Part shown: positions 14,380 to 25,095 of the stretch, piece after piece
Layout of the letters: each line of letters opens with the position of its first letter
Numbering within the stretch: position 1 is the stretch's first letter
Source: Burkholderia ubonensis
Lineage (GTDB): Bacteria > Pseudomonadota > Gammaproteobacteria > Burkholderiales > Burkholderiaceae
Direction of reading: 5' to 3'
Assembly (NCBI RefSeq): GCF_001718695.1
Contig: NZ_CP013420.1
Span: forward strand, 434,001-498,000
DNA: 64,000 nt
Notes under the pieces: generated by a model
What the model saw: the letters and a program-made list of their open reading frames with translations, nothing else
Databases searched by the model: none
Told to the model about the DNA's origin: nothing
Position numbers and translations under genes: made by a program

Positions 14380-15197
14380 AAACCCGTGTGATCACGGCGA
14401 TCGTGCTGCTGGCGGTGCTGCTGCCGGTGACCTTGTTCGCGCCGTTGAGCGCGTTCGGCGCGCTGATCGGCGTCGTGCTCGTGTTCGCCGCCTGGGAATG
14501 GGCGCGCCTGCTGAAGCTCGGCGGCGCCGGCCCGGTCGTCTACGCGATCGTCGCGGCGCTGGCGCTGCTGGCGACCACGCGCGTCGGCATCGGCACCTCT
14601 TCATCCCGCCCCCTTTTTGCGGCGGCCGGCGTGTTCTGGCTGCTGGTCGGCCCGTTCGCGCTGCGGCGCAAGCCCGTGCTTGCCGAGGGCGTGTGGCGGC
14701 CGTTCCTGCTCGCGGCCGGCCTCGTGATCTTCGCCGCCTGCTGGCACGCGCTCGTCGCGGCGCGCGCGCAGGGCGTGCCGTTCGTGCTGTCGCTGCTGCT
14801 GGTCGTCTGGCTGGCCGATATCGGCGCATATTTCGCGGGCAAGGCCTTCGGGAAGCGTAAACTGGCGGTCACGATCAGCCCCGGGAAGAGCTGGGAAGGG
14901 GCGGTGGGCGGCTGGCTCGCCGTGATGGTCGTCGCGAGCGTCGCGATGGCCGCGCACCTGTTCGAGCCGACCCTTTTTTCTGCCTTTGCCGCGCAGTTCG
15001 GCGGGCCGGGCGCCTGGGCGGCGCTGACGCTGCTCGTCGCGTACAGCGTGATCGGCGACCTGTTCGAGTCGCTGCTGAAGCGCCAGGCCGGCGTGAAGGA
15101 TTCGAGCGGTCTGCTGCCGGGGCACGGCGGCGTGCTCGACCGGGTCGACGCACTGCTGCCCGTGCTGCCGCTCGCGATGCTGCTGTTTCACGGTTAA
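14373..15197 (+). CDS. cdsA: Phosphatidate cytidylyltransferase (CDP-diglyceride synthase)
   Basis: 274 residues. An inner-membrane enzyme that makes CDP-diacylglycerol from phosphatidate and CTP, the branch point for phospholipids. About eight hydrophobic helices fill the chain, and the C-terminal signature of the family, [20 protein letters not shown] then DRVD (about 231-255), is intact. It overlaps uppS by 7 nt and is followed after 16 nt by dxr. Confidence 0.96.
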   Translation: MLKTRVITAIVLLAVLLPVTLFAPLSAFGALIGVVLVFAAWEWARLLKLGGAGPVVYAIVAALALLATTRVGIGTSSSRPLFAAAGVFWLLVGPFALRRKPVLAEGVWRPFLLAAGLVIFAACWHALVAARAQGVPFVLSLLLVVWLADIGAYFAGKAFGKRKLAVTISPGKSWEGAVGGWLAVMVVASVAMAAHLFEPTLFSAFAAQFGGPGAWAALTLLVAYSVIGDLFESLLKRQAGVKDSSGLLPGHGGVLDRVDALLPVLPLAMLLFHG

Positions 15198-15213
15198 CCC
15201 CTACACTTCAGTT

Positions 15214-16410
15214 ATGCAAAAACGCCTGACATTGCTCGGTTCGACGGGCTCGATCGGAGACAGTACGCTCGACGTGGTCGCGCGCCATCCGGAGCGCTTC
15301 TCGGTTTATGCGCTGACCGCGCATCGCAACGGCGACAAGCTGGTCGCCCAGTGCCTGCGCTTTGCGCCCGAGGTCGCGGTGGTCGGCGACGCGCAGACGG
15401 CCGCGCACGTCGAAGCGCAGTTGCGCGCGGCCGGCAGCAAGACGCAGGTCGCCTACGGGCCGCAGGCGCTCGTCGACGTGTCGAAGAGCGGCCAGTGCGA
15501 CACGGTCGTCGCGGCGATCGTCGGCGCGGCGGGCCTCGCGCCGAGCCTCGCGGCCGCGCGTGCCGGCAAGCGCATCCTGCTCGCGAACAAGGAATCGCTC
15601 GTGATGTCGGGCGCGATCTTCATGGACGCGGTGCGCGACCATGGCGCGATCCTGCTGCCGGTCGACAGCGAGCACAACGCGATCTTCCAGTGCATGCCGC
15701 GCGACGCGGCCGAGCACGGCGGGATCGCGAAGATCATCCTGACCGCATCGGGCGGCCCGTTCCGCACGCGCGAACCGGCAACGCTCGCCGACGTGACGCC
15801 CGACGAGGCGTGCAAGCACCCGAACTGGGTGATGGGCCGGAAGATCTCGGTCGATTCCGCGACGATGATGAACAAGGGCCTCGAAGTGATCGAGGCGCAC
15901 TGGATCTTCGGGCTGCCGGGCGACCGGATCGACGTGCTGATCCATCCGCAGAGCGTGATCCATTCGCTCGTGTCGTACCGCGACGGCTCGGTGCTCGCGC
16001 AGCTCGGCAACCCCGACATGCGCACGCCGATCGCGCATGCGCTCGCCTATCCGGACCGCGTCGACGCGGGCGTCGAGCAGCTCGACCTCGCGCAGATCGC
16101 GCAGCTGTCGTTCGAGAAGCCCGACTACGCGCGCTTCCCGTGCCTCGCGCTCGCGCTGAAGGCGCTGGCTGAAGGCGGCATCGCGAGCGCCGCGTTGAAC
16201 GCGGCGAACGAAATCGCGGTCGAAGCGTTTCTCGAGCGCCGGATCGGTTTCATGGCGATCGCGGCGACGGTCGACGCGGTGCTCAATGCGCTGCCGAACC
16301 GCGTGCCGAACGGGCTCGACGACGTCCTGGCGGCGGATGCCGAGGCACGCCGCCTCGCCGCCGAGATCATTGCGAAAGCGCCTGCGCCACGCGTGGAGCG
16401 CACTGCCTGA
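15214..16410 (+). CDS. dxr: 1-deoxy-D-xylulose 5-phosphate reductoisomerase
   Basis: 398 residues. It catalyses the NADPH-dependent second step of the MEP isoprenoid pathway, which feeds the uppS product line. It has the Rossmann loop [13 protein letters not shown] (about 8-20), the substrate region [11 protein letters not shown] (about 126-136), the metal-site ASGGPFR region and [12 protein letters not shown] (about 220). Sixteen bases separate it from cdsA and eleven from rseP. Confidence 0.97.
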   Translation: MQKRLTLLGSTGSIGDSTLDVVARHPERFSVYALTAHRNGDKLVAQCLRFAPEVAVVGDAQTAAHVEAQLRAAGSKTQVAYGPQALVDVSKSGQCDTVVAAIVGAAGLAPSLAAARAGKRILLANKESLVMSGAIFMDAVRDHGAILLPVDSEHNAIFQCMPRDAAEHGGIAKIILTASGGPFRTREPATLADVTPDEACKHPNWVMGRKISVDSATMMNKGLEVIEAHWIFGLPGDRIDVLIHPQSVIHSLVSYRDGSVLAQLGNPDMRTPIAHALAYPDRVDAGVEQLDLAQIAQLSFEKPDYARFPCLALALKALAEGGIASAALNAANEIAVEAFLERRIGFMAIAATVDAVLNALPNRVPNGLDDVLAADAEARRLAAEIIAKAPAPRVERTA

Positions 16411-16421
16411 ATGAGGTGCTC

Positions 16422-17795
16422 ATGAACGTGCTGGTCGAACTGGTCGCGTTTGCGGTGGCGATCGGGGTGCTGGTCGTCGTGCATGAGTACGGTCATTATC
16501 GCGTCGCGCGCTGGTGCGGCGTGAAGGTGCTCCGCTTCTCGATCGGCTTCGGCCAGCCGGTTGCGCGCTGGGTCAGCAAGAAGACCGGCACCGAGTGGAC
16601 GCTGTCCGCGCTGCCGCTCGGCGGCTACGTGAAGATGCTCGACGAACGCGAACCGGGCCCCGGCGTGAAGCCGGAGGAACTCGGCCAGGCGTTCAACCGC
16701 CAGTCGGTCGGCAAGCGCATCGCGATCGTCGCGGCGGGGCCGATTGCCAACTTCCTGTTGGCAATCCTGCTGTTCTCGGTCGTTTTCGCGTCCGGCGTGA
16801 CCGAGCCCGCGGCGATCATCGCGCCGCCGGCGGCCGGCACGGTGGCGGCCCGTGCGGGCTTCGACGGCAACGAGACGATCGTGTCGATCCGTGATGTGCC
16901 CGCAGGCGACGCGCAGCCGGTGCGCTCGTGGCCGGACTTGCGCTGGAAGCTCCTCGGGGCGGCGTTCGATCATCGTGAGGTCGTGCTCGGCGCGCGCGAC
17001 GGCGGTGCGTCGACGTTCGATTTCCGCGTCGATTTGCGCAATATCGCGGAAGGCGACATCGACGACGATTTCATGGCGCGGCTGGGCTTCGAGCCGGGCG
17101 GCGGCACGCTGTCGGTCGCGTCGGTGCAGCCGGGCAGTGCGGCGCAGCAGGCGGGACTGAAGAGCGGCGACAAGCTGCTTGCGCTCGACGGCGAGCGGAT
17201 CGGCGGCGCGTCGCGCTTCATCGACGCAATCAAGCATCATGCGGGCAAGACGCTGGCGATGAAGATCGAGCGCGGCGGCGTCGCACAGACGGTCACGATC
17301 GTGCCGCAGGCGCAGCCGGACGACGAAACCGGGCGCCAGGTCGGCCGCATCGGCGCGGCGCTGTCGATGCAGACGCCGGGCGTCGACGTGCGCTACGGTC
17401 CGATCGACAGCCTGAAGCTGGGCGCGCGCCGCACGTGGGACATCGCGGTGTACTCGCTGCGGATGTTCGGGCGGATGATTACCGGGGACGCTTCGCTGAA
17501 AAACCTGTCGGGCCCGGTGACGATCGCCGACTACGCGGGCAAGAGCGCGCGGCTGGGTCCGTCGGCGTTCCTGTCGTTCCTCGCCCTTGTCAGCATTAGC
17601 CTTGGCGTACTGAACTTGTTGCCGATTCCCGTTTTGGACGGGGGGCATCTGTTATATTATCTGGTTGAAGCCGCGACCGGGAAAGCCGTTTCGGAGCGCT
17701 GGCAACTGATTCTGCAAAGAGCCGGGTTGATCTGCATCGTCGCATTGTCGGCGATCGCGCTGTTCAACGATCTGGCTCGGCTAATCCATTTCTGA
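16422..17795 (+). CDS. rseP: Site-2 protease RseP (RIP zinc metalloprotease)
   Basis: 457 residues. An intramembrane zinc protease of the inner membrane that cuts anti-sigma factors such as RseA and cleans up signal peptides. The zinc-binding HEYGH is at residues 21-25 inside the first helix, PDZ domains occupy the periplasmic middle (clear one about 220-290), and the second active-site motif NLLPIPVLDGGHL is near residue 400. I prefer the ATG at 16422 to an in-frame GTG at 16416. Its position just before bamA matches the envelope-stress link. Confidence 0.95.
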   Translation: MNVLVELVAFAVAIGVLVVVHEYGHYRVARWCGVKVLRFSIGFGQPVARWVSKKTGTEWTLSALPLGGYVKMLDEREPGPGVKPEELGQAFNRQSVGKRIAIVAAGPIANFLLAILLFSVVFASGVTEPAAIIAPPAAGTVAARAGFDGNETIVSIRDVPAGDAQPVRSWPDLRWKLLGAAFDHREVVLGARDGGASTFDFRVDLRNIAEGDIDDDFMARLGFEPGGGTLSVASVQPGSAAQQAGLKSGDKLLALDGERIGGASRFIDAIKHHAGKTLAMKIERGGVAQTVTIVPQAQPDDETGRQVGRIGAALSMQTPGVDVRYGPIDSLKLGARRTWDIAVYSLRMFGRMITGDASLKNLSGPVTIADYAGKSARLGPSAFLSFLALVSISLGVLNLLPIPVLDGGHLLYYLVEAATGKAVSERWQLILQRAGLICIVALSAIALFNDLARLIHF

Positions 17796-17855
17796 AGCGT
17801 CAGGCGGCGGCCGTGGGCAGCCGCCTGATTTGATGCAGCTAAATATTGGGGATGC

Positions 17856-20165
17856 ATGTTGTTCAAACCTCATCGCTTTGTACCTAAGACAATGGCAGCG
17901 GCGGCGCTCGCCGCGCACGGACTCGCGGCGCATGCAGCCGCACCGTTCGTGGTGCAAGACATCAAGATCGAGGGCTTGCAGCGCGTCGAACCGGGTTCCG
18001 TGTTCGCGTACCTGCCGATCAAGCAAGGCGATACCTTCACGGACGACAAGGCATCCGAAGCAATTCGCGCGCTGTACGCGACGGGCTTTTTCAACGACGT
18101 GCGCATCGCCACCCAGGGCAACGTCGTGATCGTGCAGGTTCAGGAGCGTCCGGCGATTGCGTCGATCGACTTCACCGGCACGAAGGAATTCGACAAGGAC
18201 AACCTGTCGAAGGCGCTGCGCGCCGTCGGTCTCGCGGACGGCCGCTACTACGACAAGGCGCTCGTCGACAAGGCGGAGCAGGAGCTCAAGCGCCAGTACC
18301 TGACGCGCGGCTTCTACGCGGCCGAGGTCAAGACCACGGTCACGCCGGTCGACGCGAACCGCGTGTCGATCCTGTTCGCGGTTGCCGAAGGTCCGAGCGC
18401 GAAGATCCGCCAGATCAACTTCATCGGCAACAAGGCGTTCAAGACGAGCACGCTGCGCGACGAGATGCAGCTGTCGACGCCGAACTGGTTCTCCTGGTAC
18501 ACGAAGAACGACCTGTACTCGAAGGAGAAGCTGACGGGCGACCTCGAGGCGGTGCGCTCGTACTACCTGAACCGCGGCTACCTCGAGTTCAACATCGAGT
18601 CGACCCAGGTGTCGATCTCGCCGGACAAGAAGGACATGTACCTGACGGTCACGCTGCACGAAGGCGAGCCGTATACGGTGTCCGGCATCAAGCTCGCGGG
18701 CAACCTGCTCGACCGCGAGGCCGAGCTGAACAAGCTGATCAAGATCAAGCCGGGCGACCGCTTCTCGGCCGAGAAGCTGCAGCAGACGACGAAGGCGATC
18801 GTCGACAAGCTCGGCGAATACGGCTACGCGTTCGCGGCCGTCAACGCACAGCCGGACATCGACCAGGCGAACCACAAGGTGAACCTGACGCTCGTCGTCG
18901 ATCCGAGCCGCCGCGTGTACGTGCGCCGCATCAACATCGTCGGCAACACGCGCACCCGCGACGAGGTCGTGCGCCGCGAAATGCGCCAGCTCGAAAGCTC
19001 GTGGTTCGACTCGAGCCGCCTCGCGCTGTCGAAGGACCGCGTGAACCGTCTCGGCTACTTCACCGACGTCGACGTGGCGACGGTGCCGGTCGAAGGCACG
19101 AACGACCAGGTCGACGTGAACGTGAAGGTTGCCGAGAAGCCGACCGGCGCGATCACGCTGGGCGCGGGCTTCTCGTCGACGGACAAGGTCGTGCTGTCGG
19201 CGGGCGTGTCGCAGGACAACGTGTTCGGCTCGGGCACGAGCCTCGCGGTGAACGTCAACACCGCGAAGAGCTACCGGACGCTGACCGTCACGCAGGTCGA
19301 CCCGTACTTCACGGTCGACGGCATCAAGCGGATCACCGACGTCTACTACCGCACGTACCAGCCGCTCTACTATTCGACGAACTCGAGCTTCAAGATCGTC
19401 AGCGCGGGCGGCAACCTGAAGTTCGGCATCCCGTTCTCGGAAGTCGATACCGTTTACTTTGGCGCGGGCTTCGAGCAGAACCGCCTCGACGTCGATTCGA
19501 ACACGCCGCAGAGCTACCAGGACTACGTGAAGGAGTTCGGCCGCGTGTCGAACACGGTGCCGCTGACGGTCGCGTGGTCGCGCGACGCGCGCGACAGCGC
19601 GCTGATCCCGAGCCGCGGCTACTTCACGCAGGCGAACCTCGAATACGGCGTGCCGGTCGGCAAGATCCAGTACTACAAGGCGGACCTGCAGGCGCAGTAC
19701 TACTATTCGTTCTCGCGCGGCTTCATCCTGGGCCTGAACCTGCAGGGCGGCTACGGCAACGGCATCGGCAACCCGTACCCGATCTTCAAGAACTACTACG
19801 CGGGCGGTATCGGCTCCGTGCGCGGCTACGAGCCGAGCTCGCTGGGCCCGCGCGACTCGAAGACGAACGATCCGATCGGCGGCTCGAAGATGGTCGTCGG
19901 CAACATCGAGCTGACGTTCCCGCTGCCGGGCACCGGCTACGACCGCACGCTGCGCGTGTTCACGTTCGTCGACGGCGGCAACGTGTGGGGCAACGCGCCG
20001 GGCGGCAACAGCACGGGCGCGAACGGCCTGCGTTACGGCTACGGCGTCGGCCTCGCGTGGATCTCGCCGATCGGGCCGCTCAAGCTGAGCCTCGGCTTCC
20101 CGATTCAGAAGCACGAAGGCGACAAGTACCAGAAATTCCAGTTCCAGATCGGGACGGCGTTTTGA
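17856..20165 (+). CDS. bamA: Outer membrane protein assembly factor BamA
   Basis: 769 residues. BamA is the core of the BAM machine that folds beta-barrel proteins into the outer membrane. A signal peptide (about 1-28, ending AAHAA) is followed by five POTRA domains (about 29-430) and a 16-strand barrel. The lid-loop motif SVRGYEP is at about residue 653, and the chain ends in a C-terminal Phe (QIGTAF), the BAM recognition signal. It follows rseP by 60 nt and precedes the chaperone gene skp. Confidence 0.98.
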   Translation: MLFKPHRFVPKTMAAAALAAHGLAAHAAAPFVVQDIKIEGLQRVEPGSVFAYLPIKQGDTFTDDKASEAIRALYATGFFNDVRIATQGNVVIVQVQERPAIASIDFTGTKEFDKDNLSKALRAVGLADGRYYDKALVDKAEQELKRQYLTRGFYAAEVKTTVTPVDANRVSILFAVAEGPSAKIRQINFIGNKAFKTSTLRDEMQLSTPNWFSWYTKNDLYSKEKLTGDLEAVRSYYLNRGYLEFNIESTQVSISPDKKDMYLTVTLHEGEPYTVSGIKLAGNLLDREAELNKLIKIKPGDRFSAEKLQQTTKAIVDKLGEYGYAFAAVNAQPDIDQANHKVNLTLVVDPSRRVYVRRINIVGNTRTRDEVVRREMRQLESSWFDSSRLALSKDRVNRLGYFTDVDVATVPVEGTNDQVDVNVKVAEKPTGAITLGAGFSSTDKVVLSAGVSQDNVFGSGTSLAVNVNTAKSYRTLTVTQVDPYFTVDGIKRITDVYYRTYQPLYYSTNSSFKIVSAGGNLKFGIPFSEVDTVYFGAGFEQNRLDVDSNTPQSYQDYVKEFGRVSNTVPLTVAWSRDARDSALIPSRGYFTQANLEYGVPVGKIQYYKADLQAQYYYSFSRGFILGLNLQGGYGNGIGNPYPIFKNYYAGGIGSVRGYEPSSLGPRDSKTNDPIGGSKMVVGNIELTFPLPGTGYDRTLRVFTFVDGGNVWGNAPGGNSTGANGLRYGYGVGLAWISPIGPLKLSLGFPIQKHEGDKYQKFQFQIGTAF

Positions 20166-20201
20166 TCGAACGCTCATGACAACAGCAACGAGAGGGTAAT
20201 T

Positions 20202-20729
20202 TTGCTAACCGGTAAGTTTTCGAAACGAGTGATGTGCGCGCTGACCGTTGCGCTGGCCCTGGGCGCCGCGACGGTGCATGCACAGGACGTCGCCCGCATC
20301 GCGGCGGTCAATTCGGATCGGATCCTGCGCGAGTCCGTGCCCGCGAAGGCGGCGCAGACGAAGCTCGAAGCCGAGTTCGCGAAGCGCGACAAGGACCTGC
20401 AGGACATGGCGCAGCGCCTGAAGTCGATGTCGGACTCGCTGGACAAGAACGGCGCGTCGCTGTCGCCGGGTGATCGCGCGCAGAAGCAGCGCGACCTTGC
20501 GCAGCTCGATACCGACTTCCAGCGCAAGCAGCGCGAATTCCGCGAGGATCTCAACCAGCGCCGCAATGAAGAGCTGGCGGCGGTGCTCGAGCGCGCGAAC
20601 AAGGTCATCAAGCAGATCGCCGAGCAGCAGAACTACGACCTGATCGTGCAGGAAGCCGTGTACGTCAGCCCGCGCATCGACATCACCGACAAGGTGCTCA
20701 AGGCGCTCGCGTCCGGCTCGGTAAACTGA
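20202..20729 (+). CDS. skp: Periplasmic chaperone Skp/OmpH
   Basis: 175 residues. Skp is a trimeric periplasmic chaperone that carries unfolded outer membrane proteins to BAM. A signal peptide (about 1-27, cleavage after VHA) is followed by [12 protein letters not shown] and long charged coiled-coil arms. The start is a TTG at 20202 with a GAGAGG about 8 nt upstream; an ATG at 20232 would leave a weak signal-peptide N-region. The gene lies between bamA and lpxD, its usual place. Confidence 0.93.
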   Translation: MLTGKFSKRVMCALTVALALGAATVHAQDVARIAAVNSDRILRESVPAKAAQTKLEAEFAKRDKDLQDMAQRLKSMSDSLDKNGASLSPGDRAQKQRDLAQLDTDFQRKQREFREDLNQRRNEELAAVLERANKVIKQIAEQQNYDLIVQEAVYVSPRIDITDKVLKALASGSVN

Positions 20730-20745
20730 ACGGAGCGGACGACGA

Positions 20746-21828
20746 ATGGCATTGACGCTTGAGGCACTCGTAAAGCGGTTCGGCGGCGAGATCGTCGGTG
20801 ACCACCAGTGCCAGGTCGGCGGCCTCGCGCCGCTCGACCAGGCCGGCCCCCAGCAGCTCGCGTTTCTCGCGAACCCGAAATACCTGTCGCAGGTCGAGAC
20901 GACCCGGGCGGGCGCGGTGCTGATCGCGCCGAAGGATCTGGAGAAGCTGGGCGCGGCCGCTGGCGGTCGCAATTTCATCGTGACGCCGAATCCGTACGCG
21001 TACTTCGCGCGCGTCGCGCAGATGTTCATCGACCTCGCCGCGCCGCCGCGCGCCGCGGGCGTGCATCCGAGCGCGACGATCGATCCGGCCGCGCAGGTCG
21101 CCGCGACCGCGGTGATCGGCCCGCACGTGACGATCGACGCGGGCGCGGTGATCGAGGACGGCGTGCAGCTCGACGCTAACGTGTTCGTCGGCCGCGGCAC
21201 GAAGATCGGCGCCGGTTCCCACCTGTATCCGAACGTGTCGGTCTACCACGGCTGCCGGATCGGCCCGCGCGCGATCGTGCATTCGGGCGCGGTGATCGGC
21301 TCGGACGGCTTCGGCTTCGCGCCGGACTTCGTCGGCGACGGCGACGCGCGCACCGGCAGCTGGGTCAAGATCCCGCAGGTCGGCGGCGTCGCGATCGGCC
21401 CGGACGTCGAAATCGGCGCGAACACGACGATCGACCGCGGCGCGATGGCGGACACCGTCATCGAGGAATGCGTGAAGATCGACAACCTGGTCCAGATCGG
21501 CCACAACTGCCGGATCGGCGCCTACACGGTGATCGCCGGGAGCGCGGGGATCGCGGGCAGCACCACGATCGGCCGCCACTGCATGATCGGCGGCGCGGCC
21601 GGCATCGCGGGCCACGTGACGCTCGGCGATTACGTGATCATCACCGCGAAGTCGGGCGTATCGAAGTCGCTGCCGAAGGCCGGCATCTACACGAGCGCAT
21701 TCCCGGCCGTCGACCACGGCGACTGGAACAAGAGCGCAGCGCTCGTGCGCAATCTCGACAAGCTGCGCGACCGCATCAAGGCGCTCGAGACCGCACTGGC
21801 CGCCCAGGGCGGCGGCGCGGACGCGTAA
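20746..21828 (+). CDS. lpxD: UDP-3-O-(3-hydroxyacyl)glucosamine N-acyltransferase LpxD
   Basis: 360 residues. It adds the N-linked hydroxyacyl chain in the third step of lipid A synthesis. An N-terminal uridine-binding domain is followed by a left-handed beta-helix of hexapeptide repeats, and a short helical C-terminus closes the chain. The likely catalytic histidine is in QIGHNCRIG (about residue 250). It starts 16 nt after skp. Confidence 0.97.
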   Translation: MALTLEALVKRFGGEIVGDHQCQVGGLAPLDQAGPQQLAFLANPKYLSQVETTRAGAVLIAPKDLEKLGAAAGGRNFIVTPNPYAYFARVAQMFIDLAAPPRAAGVHPSATIDPAAQVAATAVIGPHVTIDAGAVIEDGVQLDANVFVGRGTKIGAGSHLYPNVSVYHGCRIGPRAIVHSGAVIGSDGFGFAPDFVGDGDARTGSWVKIPQVGGVAIGPDVEIGANTTIDRGAMADTVIEECVKIDNLVQIGHNCRIGAYTVIAGSAGIAGSTTIGRHCMIGGAAGIAGHVTLGDYVIITAKSGVSKSLPKAGIYTSAFPAVDHGDWNKSAALVRNLDKLRDRIKALETALAAQGGGADA

Positions 21829-21848
21829 CCCATACCATGCGACATCAT

Positions 21849-21907
21849 GAACCGGGCAGGGACTGCACGTGCCGCCCGGTTCGACCGACAGGGCCGGGCA
21901 CCGGCCC
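21849..21907 (+). repeat. Two adjacent hairpins in the lpxD-fabZ gap
   Basis: GAACCGGGC (21849-21857) pairs with GCCCGGTTC (21874-21882), and GGGCCGG (21891-21897) pairs with CCGGCCC (21901-21907). There is no T-run, so these are not classic terminators; they may be mRNA-stabilising or processing structures. Confidence 0.5.
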
Positions 21908-21958
21908 GCATCAGCACTTGCTTCACCACCGCGCAGCCTCTGCGTGAGACGAACCATC

Positions 21959-22426
21959 ATGAGCACTGAAAAAATCAATCTCGACATCCACAAGATCCTC
22001 ACGCTGCTGCCGCATCGCTACCCGATTCTGCTCGTCGACCGCGTGCTCGAGCTCGAGCCGCACAAGGGCATCAAGGCGCTGAAGAACGTGTCGATCAACG
22101 AGCCGTTCTTCCAGGGGCATTTCCCGAAGCGGCCGGTGATGCCGGGCGTGCTGATTCTCGAGGCGCTCGCGCAGGCAGCCGCGCTGCTGACGTTCGCGGA
22201 AGAGCAGCCGAAGGACCCGGAAAACACGCTGTACTACTTCGTCGGCATCGATGGCGCGCGCTTCAAGCGCGTGGTCGAGCCGGGCGACCAGCTGATCCTG
22301 AACGTGACGTTCGAACGCTATATCCGCGGCATCTGGAAGTTCAAGGCGGTGGCGGAAGTGGACGGCAAGGTCGCGGCGGAAGCCGAGCTGATGTGCACGG
22401 TCAAGACGGCCGACGCGGCGCCCTGA
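21959..22426 (+). CDS. fabZ: 3-hydroxyacyl-[acyl-carrier-protein] dehydratase FabZ
   Basis: 155 residues. A hot-dog-fold dehydratase of fatty acid elongation, acting on 3-hydroxyacyl-ACP, the same substrate pool used by LpxA and LpxD. The active site is visible as [20 protein letters not shown] (His about residue 54, Glu about 68). The N-terminal [13 protein letters not shown] is typical. I chose the ATG at 21959 because [14 protein letters not shown] matches the family start; the upstream open frame is not conserved in character. Confidence 0.97.
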
Positions 22427-22483
22427 GCGACGCGGCACGCATGGCAACGCAACGCGACACATCATATTGAGAGGCAACGGCGC

Positions 22484-23272
22484 ATGACCAGGATTCATCC
22501 CACGGCGATCGTCGAGCCGGGCGCGCAGATCGACGAATCGGTCGAGATCGGCCCGTACGCGATCGTCGGCCCGCACGTCACGATCGGCGCGCGCACCACG
22601 ATCGGTTCGCACAGCGTGATCGAAGGTCACACGACGATCGGCGAGGACAACCGCATCGGCCATTACGCGTCGGTCGGCGGCCGGCCGCAGGACATGAAGT
22701 ACAAGGACGAGCCGACCCGGCTCGTGATCGGCAATCGCAACACGATCCGCGAATTCACGACGATCCACACCGGCACCGTGCAGGACGCCGGCGTCACGAC
22801 GCTCGGCGACGACAACTGGATCATGGCCTATGTGCACATCGGCCACGACTGCCGCGTCGGCAGCCACGTGATCCTGTCGAGCAACGCGCAGATGGCGGGC
22901 CACGTCGAGATCGGCGACTGGGCGATCGTCGGCGGCATGTCCGGCGTGCACCAGTTCGTGCGCATCGGCGCGCATGCGATGCTCGGCGGCGCGTCGGCGC
23001 TCGTGCAGGACGTGCCGCCGTTCGTGATCGCGGCCGGCAACAAGGCCGAGCCGCACGGGATCAATGTCGAAGGCTTGCGCCGCCGCGGCTTCTCGCCCGA
23101 TGCGATCTCGGCGCTGCGCAGCGCATACCGGCTGCTGTACAAGAACGGCCTGTCGCTCGAGGAGGCGAAGGTGCAGCTGCGCGAGCTGGCGGAAGCCGGC
23201 GGCGACGGCGACGCGCCGGTCAAGGCGCTCGTCGCGTTCATCGACGCGTCCCAGCGCGGCATCATCCGCTAA
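22484..23272 (+). CDS. lpxA: UDP-N-acetylglucosamine O-acyltransferase LpxA
   Basis: 262 residues. It performs the first step of lipid A synthesis. The chain is a left-handed beta-helix of hexapeptide repeats from the N-terminus ([15 protein letters not shown]) with the catalytic His in [10 protein letters not shown] (about residue 122) and the [14 protein letters not shown] insertion loop. The helical C-terminus ([11 protein letters not shown] onward) completes the family pattern. Its stop and the lpxB start are 3 nt apart. Confidence 0.97.
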   Translation: MTRIHPTAIVEPGAQIDESVEIGPYAIVGPHVTIGARTTIGSHSVIEGHTTIGEDNRIGHYASVGGRPQDMKYKDEPTRLVIGNRNTIREFTTIHTGTVQDAGVTTLGDDNWIMAYVHIGHDCRVGSHVILSSNAQMAGHVEIGDWAIVGGMSGVHQFVRIGAHAMLGGASALVQDVPPFVIAAGNKAEPHGINVEGLRRRGFSPDAISALRSAYRLLYKNGLSLEEAKVQLRELAEAGGDGDAPVKALVAFIDASQRGIIR

Positions 23273-23275
23273 GCG

Positions 23276-24451
23276 ATGCCGCTCCCGACCAACCAGCTCC
23301 GGCTTGCAATGGCGGCGGGCGAGCCGTCGGGCGACCTGCTCGCGGCATCGCTGCTCGGCGGGCTGCACGAGCGGCTGCCGGCGTCGGCCCGCTATTACGG
23401 GATCGGCGGCCAGCGGATGATCGCGCACGGCTTCGACTCGCACTGGCAGATGGACAAGCTGACGGTGCGCGGCTACGTCGAGGCGCTCGGCCAGATTCCG
23501 GAGATTCTGCGGATCCGCGGCGAACTGAAGCGCCAGCTGCTCGCCGACCGGCCGGACGCGTTCATCGGCGTCGACGCGCCGGACTTCAACTTCAACGTCG
23601 AGCAGGCCGTTCGCGACGCGGGCATTGCGTCGATCCACTTCGTGTGCCCGTCGATCTGGGCGTGGCGCGGCGGCCGGATCAAGAAGATCGTCAAGTCGGT
23701 CGATCACATGCTGTGCCTGTTTCCGTTCGAGCCGGCGCTGCTCGACAAGGCGGGTGTCGCGTCGACCTACGTGGGCCATCCGCTCGCCGACGAGATCCCG
23801 CTCGAGCCCGACACGCACGGCGCGCGGATCGCGCTGGGCCTGCCGGCCGACGGCCCGGTGATCGCCGTGCTGCCCGGCAGCCGGCGCTCGGAAATCGCGC
23901 TGATCGGCCCGACGTTCTTCGCGGCGATGGCGCTGATGCAGCAGCGCGAGCCGGGCGTGCGCTTCATGATGCCGGCGGCGACGCCGGCACTGCGCGAACT
24001 GCTGCAGCCGCTCGTCGACGCGCATCCGCAACTCGCGCTGACGATCACCGAAGGCCGTTCGCAGGTCGCGATGACGGCGGCGGACGCGATCCTCGTCAAG
24101 AGCGGCACCGTGACGCTGGAAGCCGCGCTGCTGAAGAAGCCGATGGTGATCTCGTACAAGGTGCCCTGGCTGACCGGGCAGATCATGCGCCGGCAGGGCT
24201 ACCTGCCGTACGTCGGCCTGCCGAACATTCTCGCCGGGCGCTTCGTCGTGCCGGAACTGCTGCAGCATTTTGCGACGCCGGAGGCGCTGGCCGACGCCAC
24301 GCTGACGCAGTTGCGCGACGACGCGAACCGCCGCACGCTCACCGAAATCTTTACCGAAATGCATCTTTCCCTGCGGCAGAACACGGCCGCGAAGGCCGCC
24401 GAGGCGGTCGTGCGCGTGATCGAGCAGCGCAAGGGACGACGGCGCGCATGA
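23276..24451 (+). CDS. lpxB: Lipid-A-disaccharide synthase LpxB
   Basis: 391 residues, a GT19 glycosyltransferase that joins UDP-diacylglucosamine and lipid X into the lipid A disaccharide. The N-terminal [16 protein letters not shown] loop, [30 protein letters not shown] and the C-terminal [15 protein letters not shown] stretches are all typical. It overlaps rnhB by ATGA at 24448-24451. Confidence 0.97.
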   Translation: MPLPTNQLRLAMAAGEPSGDLLAASLLGGLHERLPASARYYGIGGQRMIAHGFDSHWQMDKLTVRGYVEALGQIPEILRIRGELKRQLLADRPDAFIGVDAPDFNFNVEQAVRDAGIASIHFVCPSIWAWRGGRIKKIVKSVDHMLCLFPFEPALLDKAGVASTYVGHPLADEIPLEPDTHGARIALGLPADGPVIAVLPGSRRSEIALIGPTFFAAMALMQQREPGVRFMMPAATPALRELLQPLVDAHPQLALTITEGRSQVAMTAADAILVKSGTVTLEAALLKKPMVISYKVPWLTGQIMRRQGYLPYVGLPNILAGRFVVPELLQHFATPEALADATLTQLRDDANRRTLTEIFTEMHLSLRQNTAAKAAEAVVRVIEQRKGRRRA

Positions 24452-25095
24452 CGGCAGCACGCACATCGCGTCGCCGCGCGCCGGCCGACGCGGCGCAGGG
24501 CGGCTTCGACTTCAGCCGCCCCGACGAGATCGTCTGCGGCGTCGACGAAGCCGGGCGCGGCCCGCTGGCGGGCCCGGTCGTGGCCGCCGCGGTGATTCTC
24601 GATCCTGCGCAGCCGATCGACGGGCTCGACGATTCGAAGGCGCTGTCCGCGAAGAAGCGCGACGCGCTGTACGAGCTGATCGTCGCGCGTTCGCGCGCGT
24701 ACTGCGTCGCGTCGGCGAGCGTCGACGAAATCGACACGCTGAACATCCTGCACGCGACGATGCTCGCGATGAAGCGAGCCGTCGAAGGGCTCGCGGTCGT
24801 GCCGACGCTCGCGCAGATCGACGGCAACCGCTGCCCGACGCTGTCGGTGCGCGCCGAGGCGATCGTCAGCGGCGATGCGCTGGTGCCGAGCATCTCGGCG
24901 GCGTCGATCCTCGCGAAGGTCACGCGCGACCGCATGCTGGTCGACCTGCACGAACGCTTCCCGGTCTACGGATTCAACGTGCATGCAGGCTACGGCACCG
25001 CGAAACACCTTGCCGCGCTGCGCGAGCACGGGCCGTGCGAAGCGCATCGCCGCTCGTTCGCGCCGGTGCGCGCGGCGCTCGATCTGATTCGATGA
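24448..25095 (+). CDS. rnhB: Ribonuclease HII
   Basis: 215 residues. It removes ribonucleotides from DNA-RNA hybrids. The first catalytic Asp-Glu pair is in [14 protein letters not shown] (about 31-44); [12 protein letters not shown] and [15 protein letters not shown] carry the other family residues. The first ~25 residues are a basic extension. It overlaps lpxB and the following methyltransferase gene by 4 nt each, so it is within a tightly coupled operon. Confidence 0.96.
   Translation: MTAARTSRRRAPADAAQGGFDFSRPDEIVCGVDEAGRGPLAGPVVAAAVILDPAQPIDGLDDSKALSAKKRDALYELIVARSRAYCVASASVDEIDTLNILHATMLAMKRAVEGLAVVPTLAQIDGNRCPTLSVRAEAIVSGDALVPSISAASILAKVTRDRMLVDLHERFPVYGFNVHAGYGTAKHLAALREHGPCEAHRRSFAPVRAALDLIR

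Noticed and set aside
17781..20177. A 798-codon frame opposite bamA, and similar ones opposite ligA, lpxA/lpxB, ppsA, guaA and the PBP gene
   Set aside because: All mirror well-identified genes, and none shows family features or a ribosome-binding site.
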